From the NCBI GenBank assembly GCA_937893145.1, contig CALBJW010000135.1, positions 1-36,022 on the forward strand: a stretch of DNA of 36,022 nt, read 5' to 3'. Under the pieces are notes generated by a model, which saw only the letters and a list, made by a program, of their open reading frames with translations, searched no databases and was not told the DNA's origin. The stretch comes from an uncultured Prevotellaceae bacterium. Lineage in GTDB: Bacteria; Bacteroidota; Bacteroidia; Bacteroidales; Bacteroidaceae. This document shows positions 1-7,755 of the stretch, one piece after another (position 1 is the stretch's first letter; each line of letters starts with the position of its first letter). A program made the translations under genes and the position numbers.

Positions 1-39
1 TGTTTTTATCCATTTCTTTGGAATTTTTAAGTCAACCAT
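1..39 (-). CDS. Possible 5' end of a gene running off the left edge
   Basis: Reading leftward on the minus strand there is an ATG at 39-37 followed by 12 open codons up to the window edge (MVDLKIPKKWIKT). A purine-rich AAGGAG lies about 15 bases upstream. That is too far for a good ribosome-binding site, and this phylum rarely relies on one. No product can be suggested from 13 residues, and a chance open frame is quite possible. Confidence 0.25.
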   Translation of the reverse strand, partial: MVDLKIPKKWIKT

Positions 40-132
40 ATTTACAAAAAGACACTCCTTATCTTTTTGCCTGTCCGTCCCGACGGACTTCCTCACAATA
101 CATATAAATCGTTTTTTGTCGTTTTTAACGCA

Positions 133-470
133 ACACTCTACCAATTAGAGTGTAACACACTGAGTAACAGAAGGAATAAGATGGTAGAATGTTTGTCAAA
201 CATTCTACCATCATTCTACCAACACTCTACCATCCAGATTGGCATCAAACCCAAGAATCTCGGTTTCAACCAGAAGTACATTCATGGCATAAGTTGTTAT
301 GATGCTATCTCGGTGGTGTCTTCGTAGAAATGAAGTAAAAGAAACTGGTAGAATGATGGTAGAGTGTTGGTAGAATGATGGTAGAGTGTTGAAGCAACAC
401 TCTACCAAACCAATAAACTTATAATCAACGATTTAATCGTAAAATGGTAGAGTGTTTGCCATTTTACGAT
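133..470. repeat. Cluster of palindromic GGTAGAGTGTT-type repeats
   Basis: The region is built from variants of an 11-base unit, GGTAGAGTGTT or GGTAGAATGAT, on both strands. Bases 347-368 and 369-390 are two perfect tandem 22-base copies, each made of one unit of each kind. The reverse complement of the same pattern occupies about 202-232. Four hairpins can be drawn: 133-140 with 146-153; 181-195 with 197-211 (15 perfect pairs); 379-391 with 395-407 (13 pairs, 3-base loop); and 436-447 with 459-470 (12 pairs). The loop of the last one again contains TAGAGTGTT. Open frames crossing it are simply translated repeat. I do not recognise the family; it may be a dispersed palindromic element or a cluster of binding sites. 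Confidence 0.85.
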
Positions 471-501
471 AAAAACCTTACAAAAAGAGAGCGAAGCTGT
501 A

Positions 502-518
502 GAAAAACGAAGTTTTTC
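502..518 (-). terminator. Weak candidate terminator of the GH2 gene
   Basis: On the minus strand, about 14 bases past the GH2 stop codon, GAAAAAC and GTTTTTC form a 7-bp hairpin with a 3-base loop, and CTTTTTG follows some 20 bases later. The stem is AT-rich and no T-tract follows directly, so this is only suggestive. Confidence 0.3.
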
Positions 519-531
519 AATTAGAATGTGC

Positions 532-3510
532 TTATTCCACACCAATGACAAACTCAAAGCTATGAGGTTTGTTTCCGTCGATAGTATATTCAGGAAGGGT
601 GCGTCCGCCCCATGTGTCCTTGCCGCCTACACCATGCACTTGGCTGTCGATGTTGATGTTGATGAAGTTGCCTCGTTTGAGTTCGTGAGGATGAGAGACT
701 GGAAGGTCTTCTTCTCCGTAATCCCATACATTGAAGCAGAACTCTTGAGCACCTTTGATGCGGAGGGTATGAATGGTGTTTGACAGGGAGAATGTGCGTG
801 TGTCACATCGGTAGGCATTGTCCTGCGGACGGATGTAGTCGTAGCCAAAGTCGCGGACTGTGGATTTATATCTGCCTATGAGCTGTGAGGACTTGCGGTC
901 AGGATAGTTCTCTATAGGACCACGACCATGCCATTCGATGTTCGTCCAGTCCTTCTGCAAACGCATACGCATACCAAACTTAGGGATGAGCGGGATGTCG
1001 GCGGCTGTTGGGGTGTAATCGGCTTTCACACTCACTTCTCCTTTTGCATAGAACACGTATGTGAGTGTGTATTCTGCACCAACTGGTAGTTCGTACTTGA
1101 AGGTAAGTGTGCCATTCTTCTTGTCAACTGATGATGAGAACAACTTGCGTTCAGCACCTGCATTCTGCCAAGGAGCAACTCGCTTCGCAAATCCAGCAGC
1201 ACGCTGATTGTCGTTCTCCACCTTCCAGAAGTATGGCTCAAGTGGAGCATAGAGGATGTTCTTGCCATCAAGACAGATTTGGGTGAGGGCTCCATTCTTG
1301 TCAATGAGGTATTCAGCCTTATCGGTCACAACGGAATATCCTTCTTTTGCTTTCGACCTTATCTTTAATTTTGGTTCGGATTCTCTTGTGAAGATATGAT
1401 TTCTGTCGAATCTATAACCATTGAGTATTACTTGCTCCTGAGCTACTATGTATCCCTTCTTTGCCCAAGGGGTATCGTGCTTTAATAGAGCAGAGATTGT
1501 TGAAAGGATTTCGCCATCGATAGTGTCTTGCTTTTCGACATAATCATAATCATCAACCGATATAAATGGATCTCTACTTTTCTTAAACCACTTATTGCCT
1601 TCTAAATATACGAACCTGATAGGCTGATAGCCACGCTTCACCTGATAATAGTGAGGATTAGGAGTGCGGTCGGGTGCAATAAGACCATTGCAACAAAAGT
1701 TGTTGTCGTTTGGTTTGTCGCCGAAGTCGCCTCCGTATGCCCAATATTCATTTTCGGTCTTGGAAAGGGTGTTGGTGAAGTTTATCTTGTTGGTCTTGAT
1801 ATCTGCTGCAATGCCTTGATCTACCCAATCCCATATAGCACCACCGCAGATGCTTGAATCGGCATCCATGACGGTCATGTATTCATCGAAATTGCCGAGC
1901 GAATTGCCCATAGCATGAGCATATTCACGAGACATGAATGGCATGTTTTTCTCCTCCTTAGCACGCTTTTCGAGGTCGGCAGGATAGAGGTAACTATCAT
2001 CGTGAATGGCTGTATGGCGCAAGTCTGGAGCATCGTAGAATGGAGGACGAGTTGTGTCTAACTTCTCGATAGCTTCACGCATAGCAAGTAGGTTAGGGCC
2101 AACACCACCTTCATTGCCGAGTGACCAAAGAGTAACACAAGGGTGGTTCTTGTCGCGCTCAACGAGACTCACAGCACGGTCAACATGTGCTTCCTTCCAG
2201 TCTGGTTGATGCCCCATATATTCGTTGGCATAGCCATAGCCGTGGCTCTCTTGATTGGCTTCGTCCATCACGAAAAGTCCATAGCGGTCGCAGAGTTCGT
2301 AGAGGTAAGGGTCATCTGGATAATGACTCGTACGGAGGAAGTTGATGTTGGCTTGCTTCATTAGAGTGATGTCGAGGTCGTAAGTGGCACGATCCACATA
2401 GCGACCTGTACGAGGATGATGGTCATGACGGTTCACACCACGAAGCTTGACGTTCTTACCGTTTATCTTCAGCACTTCTCCAACGATTTCCACTTTCTTG
2501 AAACCAGTATGATTATCGAAATGTTCTCCTGCAACATCGATACTAACAGGGTATAGGTAAGGATCGTGTGCAGACCAAAGATGAACATCGTTAATGGTAG
2601 TTGAAAGGGAGACGGTTACTGTGTCGTTTGGAGCAAGTTTCTTGATTTTTGAGGTGAGAGTGCAACCATTGATTGTCACACTTACTGGCACATTCTTGGC
2701 AGCTTTATTGCCTGTATTGCAAACCTTGATATCTGTAGTAAAGTTACCATCTTTCCAATCACTTGTAGGCATTGAAAGCATCTTATAATCAGCAATATGA
2801 ACATATGGTCTTACCCAAAGTTGCACAGGACGGAAGATACCCGAAAGTCGCCACATATCCTGACATTCGAGATAACTGCCATCCGACCAACGATAGACTT
2901 CGACAGCAAGTTTGTTCTTGCCCTCATGGAGATACTTGGTGATGTCAAATTCGGCAGGCGACATTGAGTTTTGGGAATAGCCAACCTTCTTGCCATTTAC
3001 CCAGATATACATGGCGGATTTCACACCACCAAAATGCAACACCACATCATTAGCGAGCATGTCCGCAGTCGCATCAATAGTTGTGACATACGAGCCTACG
3101 GGATTGCGATTTTCGTAGGCAGTCCAGTCTTTTGATGGTTCGCCCATCACTCGTGGTTCATCACGATGGAATGGGTAGATGGTATTGACATAGATAGGTG
3201 TGCCGTAACCCTGCATCTGCCAGTTGCCAGGCACATTGATTTTATCCCACGAACTTGTATCGTAGTCTTCCTTGTAGAAATCCACAGGGCGTTCCTCTGG
3301 ATTCCTTGCCCAATGGAATGACCATTTGCCATCAAGGGATATGATTTCCTTGCATTCTCTTTCGCGCGATGGCAGTTGCAATGTGGCGTGATATGGCAGT
3401 TTATTTATTCCCAGCACATGCGGATTTTCCCAATCATGCTGCTGTGCATTTGCGCATGTTGCTACGCCAAGAACAGCTGTCAACATAAGTGTTCTGAATG
3501 ATATCTTCAT
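532..3510 (-). CDS. GH2 beta-galactosidase (LacZ-like), secreted
   Basis: This 992-residue protein has a Sec signal peptide (MKISFRTLML..., cleavage near ANA-QQ at about 23), so it works in the periplasm or outside the inner membrane. The layout is that of LacZ: sugar-binding jelly roll at about 55-235, an Ig-like domain at about 240-335, a TIM barrel at about 340-630, and a C-terminal Bgal small-chain-like domain with WHGRGPIENYPDR near 870. The catalytic acid/base is E467 in LWSLGNE and the nucleophile is E529 in SREYAHAMGNS, both intact. Length is close to the family's usual 1000. It should release terminal beta-galactose, for example from xyloglucan or galactan oligosaccharides. It is the last gene of the minus-strand cluster, 44 bases after a fucosidase relic, with no promoter visible in that gap. 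The exact substrate is inferred from context. Confidence 0.93.
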   Translation of the reverse strand: MKISFRTLMLTAVLGVATCANAQQHDWENPHVLGINKLPYHATLQLPSRERECKEIISLDGKWSFHWARNPEERPVDFYKEDYDTSSWDKINVPGNWQMQGYGTPIYVNTIYPFHRDEPRVMGEPSKDWTAYENRNPVGSYVTTIDATADMLANDVVLHFGGVKSAMYIWVNGKKVGYSQNSMSPAEFDITKYLHEGKNKLAVEVYRWSDGSYLECQDMWRLSGIFRPVQLWVRPYVHIADYKMLSMPTSDWKDGNFTTDIKVCNTGNKAAKNVPVSVTINGCTLTSKIKKLAPNDTVTVSLSTTINDVHLWSAHDPYLYPVSIDVAGEHFDNHTGFKKVEIVGEVLKINGKNVKLRGVNRHDHHPRTGRYVDRATYDLDITLMKQANINFLRTSHYPDDPYLYELCDRYGLFVMDEANQESHGYGYANEYMGHQPDWKEAHVDRAVSLVERDKNHPCVTLWSLGNEGGVGPNLLAMREAIEKLDTTRPPFYDAPDLRHTAIHDDSYLYPADLEKRAKEEKNMPFMSREYAHAMGNSLGNFDEYMTVMDADSSICGGAIWDWVDQGIAADIKTNKINFTNTLSKTENEYWAYGGDFGDKPNDNNFCCNGLIAPDRTPNPHYYQVKRGYQPIRFVYLEGNKWFKKSRDPFISVDDYDYVEKQDTIDGEILSTISALLKHDTPWAKKGYIVAQEQVILNGYRFDRNHIFTRESEPKLKIRSKAKEGYSVVTDKAEYLIDKNGALTQICLDGKNILYAPLEPYFWKVENDNQRAAGFAKRVAPWQNAGAERKLFSSSVDKKNGTLTFKYELPVGAEYTLTYVFYAKGEVSVKADYTPTAADIPLIPKFGMRMRLQKDWTNIEWHGRGPIENYPDRKSSQLIGRYKSTVRDFGYDYIRPQDNAYRCDTRTFSLSNTIHTLRIKGAQEFCFNVWDYGEEDLPVSHPHELKRGNFININIDSQVHGVGGKDTWGGRTLPEYTIDGNKPHSFEFVIGVE

Positions 3511-3554
3511 TTTTCGTTATCGTTTTTCTTATCGTTTGCCCCTTTTGTGCTTAG

Positions 3555-3964
3555 TCAATCTTGAATACAATACTTGTCTTGCAAGGCAATGCCAATGGAC
3601 ACTCGATAGTGAGGATCACCTGTAAATGGTCCTTGCACCGTGCCATCGGTGTAGATGAAGTCAGGGTCGTAGTTTGCCACCACATCCATCATGCGCAGAG
3701 CCCATTGAGTGGCATACCATTTGCAGTAGTCGAGATGTCGCCAGAAGATGCCCGGGTTGGTTTGAAAGGTCCATCGGTAATGGGTATGTCGAGTTTCACC
3801 TCGGCAAAGGTATTGATGTCTGCTAATTTCACCGAGCCGATAGGTTTCTTCTCAGGTATCTCTGGGAAAGGAGGCAAGATTGGCATCTCACCTTCCTTTA
3901 ATGTCTGTGCGTTAGCACTTCCTGCACATAGCAGGGCTAAAGCAATAAAAAGAGACTTATTCAT
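3555..3964 (-). pseudogene. Collapsed GH29 alpha-L-fucosidase relic
   Basis: The first frame (3964 to 3689, 91 codons) begins with a good signal peptide (MNKSLFIALALLCAGSANAQ) and a stretch (about residues 24-69) like the N-terminus of secreted Bacteroidota GH29 enzymes, ending near DGPFKPT. After that the frame is lost. In another minus frame, the same DNA encodes FWRHLDYCKWYATQ, then WALRMMDVVANYDPDF and IYTDG, the segment around the GH29 nucleophile aspartate. It then runs through about 20 further residues to a TGA at 3557-3555. A normal gene would be some 1500-2000 bases long, so at least one large internal deletion plus a frameshift removed most of the catalytic domain and everything after the nucleophile. 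The ORF alone would be miscalled as a small hypothetical protein. Assignment rests on recalled motifs, not alignment. Confidence 0.8.
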
Positions 3965-3998
3965 ATTATTTTATTTAAAGAATTACTTGAATTGCTTA

Positions 3999-5744
3999 TC
4001 ATTTGTAGCGATACAATCTGAAGTGCTGAATGTCAAACTGTCCTACTGGGATGCGCACATGGCGTCCTTGGTGTGTCTGGTCACCATTGAGATGGCGCTT
4101 GATAAGCATCTTTCCATTATCAATCTTTACTGATTCGCACTTTGCAAGTCCTATTCTCGTGTCACCCTGCTTCCATTTCTCTCCTGCCTTGACATCGGCG
4201 TAAGTGATGACAACTCCGCTACCTATGGCGAGATAGTCATCCTTGCCGAAACGTAGGATGATGCAGGCGGCTTCTGGCCATTCGGCATCCTTTGCTCCGG
4301 GTTCCCAACCAAGTGAGTAACTATGTTTGACGATAAGACGAATGCCATCGGGAGTGATGATTTCTGCTTCTCGTTGTTCGTTGTCGAGTAGTACGGCATC
4401 CATGTCCTTTGTGCCTTGACGTTCGAGAATCAATGGCTCTACCTGACGAAGAAGCTGATAAGATGCAACAAGTGGAGATAGATTTGAGCCACCAGCCGAG
4501 AAGGCATTCAACTGATCGTCCTGCGAGAGGTCCATATTGCTCATGTCGTTGTTCTTTGCGTTAGCATAGAGAGGATAATCCTCGATGCTAAACGGACAGA
4601 ATCCCATCGCACCATGATGGCCGAAAGCATAGAGAGCATACATGGCATCCTTGTCCTCCAAGCGTATTTCCGGTACGAAGAGCGGATTGTTAGATAGATG
4701 ATATTTCGAGAGCCATGACTTTATGCCTTTGTCATAAATATCAACTCCAAGCACATCTATGGATGGTGCTCCACAATGCCAGAGGTCGATGAGGTGAGCC
4801 AAAGGACCGCCTGATGGATATTGACCAGGTTTACGGTCACGACTATTTAGTGCCACGTTGACATACATCGGCAGATTGTAGATAGCACGACCAGCCTTGG
4901 CTATCTGTTCAACGTATGTGGCGTATGTCCATGTCTGGAAGATTTCTTCGGTATAGATGTCCTCGCCAAAGAGGTGGGACCAGGAGACCTCCCCCTTCCC
5001 CTCCAAAGGAGGGGTGACTTTAAGTTTGTCCTTGATGTAGGGGTGGAGCGATTTATGATTCTTCTTCAGATAGTCGGTCAACTGCTGTGGGACAGCACTC
5101 TGGTAGTGTTTGGTTGCATCAGCAGAATAGTCGCGAGGCACTTCAATCATGCCTATCTCATTCTCCACCTGCACCATGATGACAGTCTGTTCCGTGGCAT
5201 CATTATCACGCAGATGTTCCATTATCTTGCAGAAAGCTCGTTTGTCCGCTTCCAATACATTCTTGCTGAGAGAAGATGCTTCCTCCACAGGTTTCCCCTC
5301 CCCTGTATGAGCGCGAGGAAAACGCTTCGTGTCACGCTTGAACCACTCAGGCGTATAGCAACTCATAGAGTTCTTCCATGCTCCGAACCATAAGAGTACG
5401 ACTTTCAAGTCATTTCGGCGTGCTTCGGTAAGTATCACATCGAGCGAACTCATGTCGAACCGTCCCTCTACGGGTTCAATCAGTTCCCATGAAACAGGAG
5501 CAAGCACGGTGTTGAGCCCCATCTTGTGCAGATGAGCGAATGTGCGCTTCACGTCTTCTGGTGTAGAGGCAGAAGAATTGCCCAGTTCGCCACCAATGAT
5601 AAGCATTGGTTTTTCGTTGGCTATAATCCTTGCAGAAGCCCCTTGCAGTCGATTTCCTGTATTGTCTCGATACTCCAGTCGTGTCTGGGCGGATGTGAAC
5701 AACCCCAAGATGGTTGTTATGGCTGTAATAATCAGTCTTTTCAT
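3999..5744 (-). CDS. GH35-like beta-galactosidase (DUF5597-type C-terminus), secreted
   Basis: 581 residues with a Sec signal (MKRLIITAITTILGLFTSAQ). The TIM barrel follows from about residue 40 (PMLIIGGELGNSSAS), with E196 in VQVENEIGM as the expected acid/base and E359 in LFVPEIRLE as the expected nucleophile. The C-terminal 150 residues form a beta-sandwich of the DUF5597 kind often attached to such enzymes. It would remove beta-galactosyl residues from oligosaccharides in the periplasm. Residues 243-253 (around PPLEGKGEV) are encoded by a palindromic REP-like insertion that keeps the frame and probably forms a surface loop. The ATG overlaps the stop of the upstream relic frame by ATGA, which suggests residual translational coupling. 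The fucosidase relic begins 34 bases downstream. Confidence 0.88.
   Translation of the reverse strand: MKRLIITAITTILGLFTSAQTRLEYRDNTGNRLQGASARIIANEKPMLIIGGELGNSSASTPEDVKRTFAHLHKMGLNTVLAPVSWELIEPVEGRFDMSSLDVILTEARRNDLKVVLLWFGAWKNSMSCYTPEWFKRDTKRFPRAHTGEGKPVEEASSLSKNVLEADKRAFCKIMEHLRDNDATEQTVIMVQVENEIGMIEVPRDYSADATKHYQSAVPQQLTDYLKKNHKSLHPYIKDKLKVTPPLEGKGEVSWSHLFGEDIYTEEIFQTWTYATYVEQIAKAGRAIYNLPMYVNVALNSRDRKPGQYPSGGPLAHLIDLWHCGAPSIDVLGVDIYDKGIKSWLSKYHLSNNPLFVPEIRLEDKDAMYALYAFGHHGAMGFCPFSIEDYPLYANAKNNDMSNMDLSQDDQLNAFSAGGSNLSPLVASYQLLRQVEPLILERQGTKDMDAVLLDNEQREAEIITPDGIRLIVKHSYSLGWEPGAKDAEWPEAACIILRFGKDDYLAIGSGVVITYADVKAGEKWKQGDTRIGLAKCESVKIDNGKMLIKRHLNGDQTHQGRHVRIPVGQFDIQHFRLYRYK
4983..5020 (-). 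repeat. REP-like palindromic element inserted in the GH35 gene
   Basis: On the minus strand CCCCTCC, TTT, GGAGGGG forms a 7-bp hairpin (bases 4998-5014), followed by a G-rich tail ending GGGGGAGGTCTC. It is read as the protein segment TPPLEGKGEV. The same hairpin-plus-GGTCTC design occurs inside the neighbouring GH29 gene, so this is a dispersed element rather than enzyme sequence. Confidence 0.75.
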
Positions 5745-5914
5745 TTTGTTTTGATGATGATTCTGCGATAGGCAGGTAAGGTGTATTTGCTTATCTCTTT
5801 CATGCTGGGATAAACGGAGTACTGGCCAATCTCATGACTGATAAGCGGTAGGTTGATGCCATAGATCGTGCCTCGCTTGTCGCTACCAGCCACCACGAGG
5901 TTGCCCTCAGCCAT
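5741..5914 (-). pseudogene. Chimeric relic of GH115-like and GH2-like genes (57 codons)
   Basis: This short frame follows the GH29 stop in the same register (TAA, AGA, CCA, ATG) and ends with a TGA overlapping the GH35 start codon. Its N-terminal part, NLVVAGSDKRGTIYGI, looks like a signature of GH115 alpha-glucuronidases. It then switches abruptly to ISHEIGQYSVYPSMKEISKY, which resembles a segment of large GH2-type enzymes, and ends in an unassigned basic tail (LPAYRRIIIKTK). No natural 57-residue protein has that order. It is best read as the residue of two or more deleted enzyme genes joined by in-frame deletions. Family matches are from memory and need a search. Confidence 0.65.
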
Positions 5915-5920
5915 TGGTCT

Positions 5921-7696
5921 TTATTCTGTCAAAATTTCAATGTCTTCATACGCAACTCTCTCGCCGCTATTCATATTCTCAGCATCGATGCGCAGCAAGT
6001 TGGCATTGATAGGGTTGATGCTTACGCTCTGCCAGATAGGATTGTTCACGATGTTGGAGAACTCGCCCTCGCTGATGCGTTTCCACTCGCCACCCATCAT
6101 TGCCCAGAACGAATAGCGAGTGATGATACCCTTTGCACCTTGTCCTTGTGGGGGAAGATATCGGAATCCCTTGACTTTCTTTGTGCCTTCGAGGTCAATC
6201 ATGATGGAGCGTGATGGGGAGTCGTTGCTTCCTACCATGGCAATGTTGAGTTTTGAAGAGAACTTTTCTCCCGAATTAGGAATGTCGGATGTAAGCTTTG
6301 GAGCATAGAACACGCTCATAGAGACCCCTCCAGCTCCCCTAAAGGGGAGAGAACCACGAGTAGCGGTTATGGTCATACGTACCTTAGTGGCAGTCACCTC
6401 TGGAAAACAGATGATGCGCTTTCTGCCTATGGTTTCAAGTCCATCGCCCCAGTCGGCAAGCTCGTCTTGAAGTGTTTTCCATTCACCATCCACAAATGCT
6501 TCGAGCGTGAATTTCTTCACTCTCTGTCCACGTCGTATATCCTCGCATACCATGAAGCGGTTGAAGGTTGTAGGGCGCTTGAAGTTGAGAATGAAAGTAT
6601 TGTCGCCTTCCTTCTTTGGCTTGATACCTTTGGCAAGGTCATTGTCAAAAATCTCATGAACCATATTCGCAAATACGGTGCCTCGAATGCTGTCGATAGG
6701 CGAGATGAGTCCATTAGGCATGATAGGGAAGTTGAGCAGAAGCGTACTGTTGCGACCTACACTCTTATAATATGTGTCCATCAATTTTGAGAGCGACTTC
6801 ACATGTCCATCCTCCGTAGTATGATAGAACCACCCTGGGCGGATGCTTGTGTTGGTCTCGCCCGGACACCACACATCGCCATCCTCCATGCCGTAGTGAA
6901 GATCGCCCCATTCAGGATCCTTCGTACTGCTCATCAAGCTCCAGTTGCGATGACCGATGTTGCCTGCCTCTGTACCAACCCATCGAAGGTCGCCACGACG
7001 GTTGGCACCATCATTCCAGATGACACAGCCCGGTTGCAGTTCTCTGATCATTTTGTAGGTGTCGTCCCACTCATAATATGTCAATCGGTCGATGGTACGA
7101 GTTTCGTTTGCACCACCATACCAACCATTACCACCATTTGCACCATCAAACCACACTTCGAAGATGTCTCCGTATTCGGTAAGAAGTTCCCTCAACTGAT
7201 TGCGGAAATATGTGACATATTCCTTTCGTCCATACTCAGGATGGTTTCTATCCCAAGGTGAAAGATAGACTGCAAAACGCAGTCCTTCCTTCTTGCAGGC
7301 ATCAGCCAGTTCACGAACCACATCGCCCTGTCCGTTCTTCCATGGAGAATTCTTCACGGAGTACTCGGTGTATTTCGATGGCCACATACAGAAACCACAA
7401 TGATGCTTGGCTGTGAAGATGATGCCCTTCATACCTGCATTCTTGCAAGTCCTTACCCACTGCCGTGTATCGAGATTCTTAGGGTTGAACAACTGAGTGT
7501 CTTCATTGCCAAATCCCCACTCCTGGTCGGTATATGTATTTAGGGAATAATGTATGAAAGCATACATCTCCATATCCTGAAGCCTGAGCTGCTGCTTCGT
7601 TGGCAACGGTCCGCAAACATCTTGTGCATGAGCCGAAAGACAGAACACGATGCACAATAGAATAGGTATTAAAGATGATTTTTTCATATCTTTCAT
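5921..7696 (-). CDS. GH29 alpha-L-fucosidase with C-terminal discoidin-like domain
   Basis: 591 residues; start ATG at 7696, or three codons later (MKKSS). A Sec signal ends near SAHAQ at 25. The GH29 barrel spans about 30-350, with FIHYSLNTYTDQEW, TAKHHCGFCMWPSKYTEYS and the nucleophile D184 in EVWFDGANGGNG. The remainder (about 360-591) holds beta-sandwich repeats of the F5/8 (CBM32-like) type. It hydrolyses terminal alpha-L-fucose in the periplasm, for instance from fucosylated xyloglucan side chains. Residues 448-458 (SLPFRGAGGVS) derive from a REP-like insertion. A promoter lies directly upstream although the GH43 gene ends only 59 bases earlier, so it may be transcribed both with its neighbours and alone. 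Confidence 0.92.
   Translation of the reverse strand: MKDMKKSSLIPILLCIVFCLSAHAQDVCGPLPTKQQLRLQDMEMYAFIHYSLNTYTDQEWGFGNEDTQLFNPKNLDTRQWVRTCKNAGMKGIIFTAKHHCGFCMWPSKYTEYSVKNSPWKNGQGDVVRELADACKKEGLRFAVYLSPWDRNHPEYGRKEYVTYFRNQLRELLTEYGDIFEVWFDGANGGNGWYGGANETRTIDRLTYYEWDDTYKMIRELQPGCVIWNDGANRRGDLRWVGTEAGNIGHRNWSLMSSTKDPEWGDLHYGMEDGDVWCPGETNTSIRPGWFYHTTEDGHVKSLSKLMDTYYKSVGRNSTLLLNFPIMPNGLISPIDSIRGTVFANMVHEIFDNDLAKGIKPKKEGDNTFILNFKRPTTFNRFMVCEDIRRGQRVKKFTLEAFVDGEWKTLQDELADWGDGLETIGRKRIICFPEVTATKVRMTITATRGSLPFRGAGGVSMSVFYAPKLTSDIPNSGEKFSSKLNIAMVGSNDSPSRSIMIDLEGTKKVKGFRYLPPQGQGAKGIITRYSFWAMMGGEWKRISEGEFSNIVNNPIWQSVSINPINANLLRIDAENMNSGERVAYEDIEILTE
6321..6350 (-). repeat. REP-like palindromic element inserted in the GH29 gene
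   Basis: On the minus strand CTCCCC, a 4-base loop TTTA and GGGGAG form a hairpin (6334-6349), followed by CTGGAGGGGTCTC. It is translated as LPFRGAGGV in the C-terminal domain of the fucosidase. It shares the hairpin and the closing GGTCTC or GGGTCTC with the element in the GH35 gene. Confidence 0.75.
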
Positions 7697-7709
7697 TTAC
7701 TTGATGTTG

Positions 7710-7739
7710 CAAAGTTAATACATTTATTTCAAAACAAGT
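7710..7739 (-). promoter_or_regulatory. Promoter of the GH29 gene
   Basis: On the minus strand the -7 element TAACTTTG (7717-7710) fits the Bacteroidota TAnnTTTG consensus and is preceded by CTTG (7739-7736) with an 18-base spacer. The start codon is 13 bases further. The block TAAATGTAT directly before the -7 box and a TTTAAGAC just upstream (7745-7738) are also found at the GH5 promoter. Confidence 0.65.
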
Positions 7740-7755
7740 CTTAAAAATTCTATTT

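Larger units (their letters stand above)
1..531. other. Intergenic stretch without a supported protein gene
   Basis: Apart from the possible gene start at the extreme left and the repeat cluster at 133-470, I see no coding signal. A small perfect hairpin at 73-88 (GTCCGTC, two bases, GACGGAC) has no T-tract on either side. The 211-408 and 67-327 open frames consist largely of repeat sequence and have no protein-like composition. Confidence 0.7.

Noticed and set aside
73..88. Perfect GTCCGTC/GACGGAC hairpin as a terminator
   Set aside because: There is no T-tract on either strand directly after the stem, and no gene end is visible next to it.
133..470. CRISPR array
   Set aside because: The repeated units are 11 or 22 bases, directly abutting or inverted, with no regular unique spacers and no cas genes.
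5280..5310. Third REP-like insertion in the GH35 gene (CCCCTCCCC stretch)
   Set aside because: There is no hairpin or GGTCTC end, and the encoded GEGKPVEEAS fits an ordinary loop of this family.
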